Assembly: GCF_003287875.1 (NCBI RefSeq)
Contig: NZ_QMKK01000020.1
Span: 164,875 to 228,874, forward strand
Source: Martinezella tropici
GTDB lineage: Bacteria; Pseudomonadota; Alphaproteobacteria; Rhizobiales; Rhizobiaceae
Direction of reading: 5' to 3'
Length of the DNA stretch: 64,000 nt
Position numbers and translations under genes: made by a program. Shown here piece after piece: positions 61,806 through 64,000 of this stretch. Numbering within the stretch: position 1 is the first letter of the stretch; each line of letters starts with the position of its first letter. Under the pieces are notes generated by a model. It was not told the origin of the DNA. It saw only the letters and a list, made by a program, of their open reading frames with translations, and made no database searches.

Positions 61806-62654
61806 TTATTTGTAGACCGGCTGGGGCGGAATATCGGCCGGCGGCATGTAGCTTGCCGTCTGGCAGCCGCCGAAGGTGTAACGGGCACCGATGCGGGCTT
61901 CGTGCAGGTTCAGGCCCTTGTCATAGCCCGGACCGCCATTTTCATTGTAGCCGAACATGTCGCCGCCCTGGACGTGACGGTAGCGGTAACCAACATCGGC
62001 CTTGAGATTGCAGCTCAGGTCGATCGACGTACCGGCCATGAGCGCATAGGTGAAGCGCCAGCTACCGCGGCCATTATGTGTGACCGTGCCATCGCAGGAG
62101 TCCGGATTTGCATCCGAGCAGGACGTGTTCTTCAGGTTGCTCCATTTGACGTAGGTACCACCGAGGCCGCCGCCGACATAAGGCGTGAAGATGCCGTAGG
62201 TGCCGAGATCGACATAAGCGTTGGCAAGCAAACTGTAGGCCGTCAAGGACGCCAGATCGCGGGACGTTGCGGGAACGGACGAGAAGCCGGGACCGCAGCC
62301 GCCGCAATTGCCGCTCGTCGAACCCTTGAAGTCGGACTTAAAGAGATAATCGAGCGTCACGTCCGTGCGCAGATAATTGTTGATCTGATAACCGACACCG
62401 CCGCCGATGGTGAAGTTGTCGTCGAGCGATGCCCTATCGAAATCGACCAGGCTGGCGTTGGAGCCCTGGAAATAGTTGGCGCCGCGCAAGTTCGTGAAGG
62501 CATAGCCGACATCGCCGCGCAGGTACCAGCCGCTGGATTGGGCGACAGTCACCTCCGGCGCCGGCTGGACCGGCTCCGGTGTATAGAGATCAGCGGAAAA
62601 GGCCGACGTGCCGACAAGCAAAGTGGCAAGTGCTCCTATTAGGGATTTCATCAT
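61806..62654 (-). CDS. Outer-membrane beta-barrel protein (Omp25/31-like), paralogue 2
   Basis: 282 residues. Signal peptide KSLIGALATLLVGTSAFSA; the mature part starts near ADLYTPEPVQPAPEVTV. GWYLRGDVGYAFTNLRGA, GGGVGYQINNYLRTDVTLDY in part, and YTPYVGGGLGGTYVKWSN mirror paralogue 1. The last ~20 residues (ADIPPQPVYK) are a Pro-rich tail instead of the usual final aromatic strand. A Cys pair lies in loops (NCGGCG). The start may be 62654 or 62651. Own terminator; promoter in the AT-rich DNA above. Confidence 0.88.
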   Translation of the reverse strand: MMKSLIGALATLLVGTSAFSADLYTPEPVQPAPEVTVAQSSGWYLRGDVGYAFTNLRGANYFQGSNASLVDFDRASLDDNFTIGGGVGYQINNYLRTDVTLDYLFKSDFKGSTSGNCGGCGPGFSSVPATSRDLASLTAYSLLANAYVDLGTYGIFTPYVGGGLGGTYVKWSNLKNTSCSDANPDSCDGTVTHNGRGSWRFTYALMAGTSIDLSCNLKADVGYRYRHVQGGDMFGYNENGGPGYDKGLNLHEARIGARYTFGGCQTASYMPPADIPPQPVYK

Positions 62655-62956
62655 GGCTTTGGCTCCAAATTTCTTGCCTTGGCACAGCAGATGCTTGCCA
62701 ATCGAAATGACATGACAGGGATAATGATGAAAATGAGTTAAAACCTGATTAACTACGAATATTTACCGTGTTTATTCAGAGACTATACTTTATTTAATAT
62801 ATTAGAGATCGGTGATCTTACAACAAAGAGAACGGGATGCGGCCGTTTCACCTCCTCCCTTCTTCGCGAGCGCATGCGCCATCGGGTCCTGTGGAGGCCT
62901 GGATTTCTAAACGAATTGGCAAGAATAGCGCCCTTACATTGTCATAGCCGGGAAGC
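62655..62956. other. 302-bp AT-rich gap between outer-membrane gene and insertion element
   Basis: Holds the leftward promoter of paralogue 2 in AT-rich DNA (about 62740-62800, TTTATTTAATATATTAG). No ORF is supported. The element described next starts at its right edge, so part of any longer promoter region may be displaced. Confidence 0.5.
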
Positions 62957-64000
62957 TAGAGCAGATCCTGTTCAATCCGGGTCATATCCAGCAGCCTTGA
63001 AGTAATTCGCGCATTCTGCAGGAGTGAAGCGGGGTAGCAGGGCGCCAACTGCGTCCCACAGGGCGTCGATCTTTCGCTCTGCCCGACCTCGCAACATGGC
63101 TTTCAGTTTGGAGAATGCGTTCTCGATGGGGTTAAAGTCAGGGCTATAGGGAGGGAGAAACATGAGTTTGGCACCGGCACGCTCAATGGCGTCGCGCACG
63201 CCGGATGTCTTGTGTGCCGGCAAGTTGTCCATGACGACGACATCACCGACCTGAAGGGTCGGAACCAGCACCTGCTCGACGTAGGCCAGGAAGACGTTAC
63301 CGTTCATGGCGCCATCGTAGACAAACGGTGCGGTCATTCCCGTGAGGCGCAATGCTCCGGTAAAGGTCGTTGTTTTCCAATGGCCGTGCGGAACACCGGC
63401 TCGGCAACGCTCGCCTCGAAGTGCACGCCCGCGTAGACGGGCCATCTTCGTCGAGAGGCCGGTTTCATCTATAAATATCAGTCGTTCAGGATCGAGATCG
63501 AGCTGACCATCAAACCAAACGCGCCGACGCTTCAGGACATCCGACCGGTCTTGCTCCAGTGCATGTGCGGTTTTTTTAAACGTCCATCCGCGGCCTCGCA
63601 GCCAGGCACCAAGCGCACTCCGGCTGATCCTCACCTGTTGATCAACGGACAAACGCTCGACCATTTCATTGAGCGTGATGTCCCTACGGTCCTCGATCAG
63701 TTCGACAACGAACGCCTCGTGTGCATCGAGCGCCGACGGTCGTCTCCAACCTTGTGGCCGGGAGGTCGGCTCGCCCTCTTTTGCTCGTGCGATCCACCGG
63801 ATCGCCGTCGAAATTCCAACTCCGAACCGGGCTGCGGCTTGTCGTGCTGACATGCCCGCCGCAGACGCTTTCAAAACCCGTAATCGAAGATCATCGCTCA
63901 GCGCTTGTGCCATCATCCACCTCTTTGCTGTGGATGTTGAATCAGCTTCGCCGCGCCGCGTCACTTCACAATCGATTCATCGATCGCAGGACCTGCTCTA
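62957..64000. mobile_element. IS630-family insertion sequence, apparently complete
   Basis: About 1044 bp with terminal inverted repeats TAGAGCAGATCCTG (62957-62970) and CAGGACCTGCTCTA (63987-64000), 13 of 14 bases complementary. The outer TA on both sides fits the TA target duplication of this family. One transposase gene fills the interior. The right end coincides with the last base of the window, so the sequence beyond it, which would show the flank, is not seen. Confidence 0.85.
62972..63913 (-). CDS. IS630-family transposase
   Basis: 313 residues from the ATG opening [22 protein letters not shown]; a start 51 bp further up is possible. The N-terminal HTH ([23 protein letters not shown], ~ 20-45) and a second winged HTH (~ 70-120), then the DDE catalytic triad: IFIDETGLS (~ residue 175), [11 protein letters not shown] (~ 245) and [14 protein letters not shown] (~ 280, the Glu). 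One open frame with no programmed shift needed, so it should be active. Confidence 0.93.
   Translation of the reverse strand: MAQALSDDLRLRVLKASAAGMSARQAAARFGVGISTAIRWIARAKEGEPTSRPQGWRRPSALDAHEAFVVELIEDRRDITLNEMVERLSVDQQVRISRSALGAWLRGRGWTFKKTAHALEQDRSDVLKRRRVWFDGQLDLDPERLIFIDETGLSTKMARLRGRALRGERCRAGVPHGHWKTTTFTGALRLTGMTAPFVYDGAMNGNVFLAYVEQVLVPTLQVGDVVVMDNLPAHKTSGVRDAIERAGAKLMFLPPYSPDFNPIENAFSKLKAMLRGRAERKIDALWDAVGALLPRFTPAECANYFKAAGYDPD

Noticed and set aside
1..64000. CRISPR array, prophage or integrative element
   Set aside because: No regularly spaced direct repeats, cas genes, integrase or phage structural genes; the only mobile element is the IS630 copy at the right end.

Overview
The window reads as a chromosomal-type segment of an alphaproteobacterium of the Rhizobiaceae, most likely Rhizobium. 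Reasons: high GC content; a RIME1-like mosaic repeat and several families of short dispersed intergenic repeats of the kind found in Rhizobium and Agrobacterium; DUF982 paralogues; a serC-leader-like hairpin in front of serC-serA; and housekeeping genes (mnmA, serA, serC, an elongator tRNA-Met). The genus is an inference from gene content, not a database result.

Left part (1-22874): a large catabolic region. It holds the end of an FAD amine-oxidase/phytoene-desaturase-like oxidoreductase, a MarR regulator, both subunits of indolepyruvate:ferredoxin oxidoreductase, a complete dipeptide/oligopeptide-type ABC importer, a VOC protein, a 2-aminobenzoate-type CoA ligase and, divergently, an operon led by a fused 2-aminobenzoyl-CoA (or salicylyl-CoA) monooxygenase/reductase. 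The operon continues with SDR, enoyl-CoA hydratase, acyl-CoA dehydrogenase, glutaryl-CoA-type dehydrogenase, thioesterase, RidA and a hydratase/3-hydroxyacyl-CoA dehydrogenase fusion whose C-terminus is truncated. Together they can take up an aromatic (probably indolic or anthranilate-type) compound, activate it as a CoA thioester, dearomatise it and degrade it by beta-oxidation-like steps. A palindrome TTTTAA-NN-TTAAAA recurs in the two divergent control regions of this cluster and suggests one common repressor.

Middle part (22895-51152): mixed accessory genes. They include a class III nucleotide cyclase, two SDRs with a divergent LysR regulator, a bacterial-luciferase-type monooxygenase with a CMD-like partner, OsmC, a glycerate kinase (MOFRL type), gamma-glutamyltransferase, an MFS exporter, a cold-shock protein, a VOC dioxygenase-hydrolase fusion, an L-fuconate-dehydratase-like enolase-superfamily enzyme with a CaiB/BaiF CoA-transferase, a cupin, a MetQNI-type importer, a 2-hydroxyacid dehydrogenase, a DNA glycosylase, three consecutive DUF982 proteins, a signal-less ModA-like binding protein and a PilZ protein.

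Right part (51153-64000): a gene-poor stretch with very small ORFs (including a 30-residue membrane protein), tRNA-Met, mnmA, a four-gene phospholipid-type operon (PlsC-like, CdsA-like, a small membrane protein, a CDP-alcohol phosphatidyltransferase with an unusual motif), serC-serA, a family 25 glycosyltransferase, two related outer-membrane beta-barrel proteins and an apparently complete IS630-family element ending at the last base of the window.
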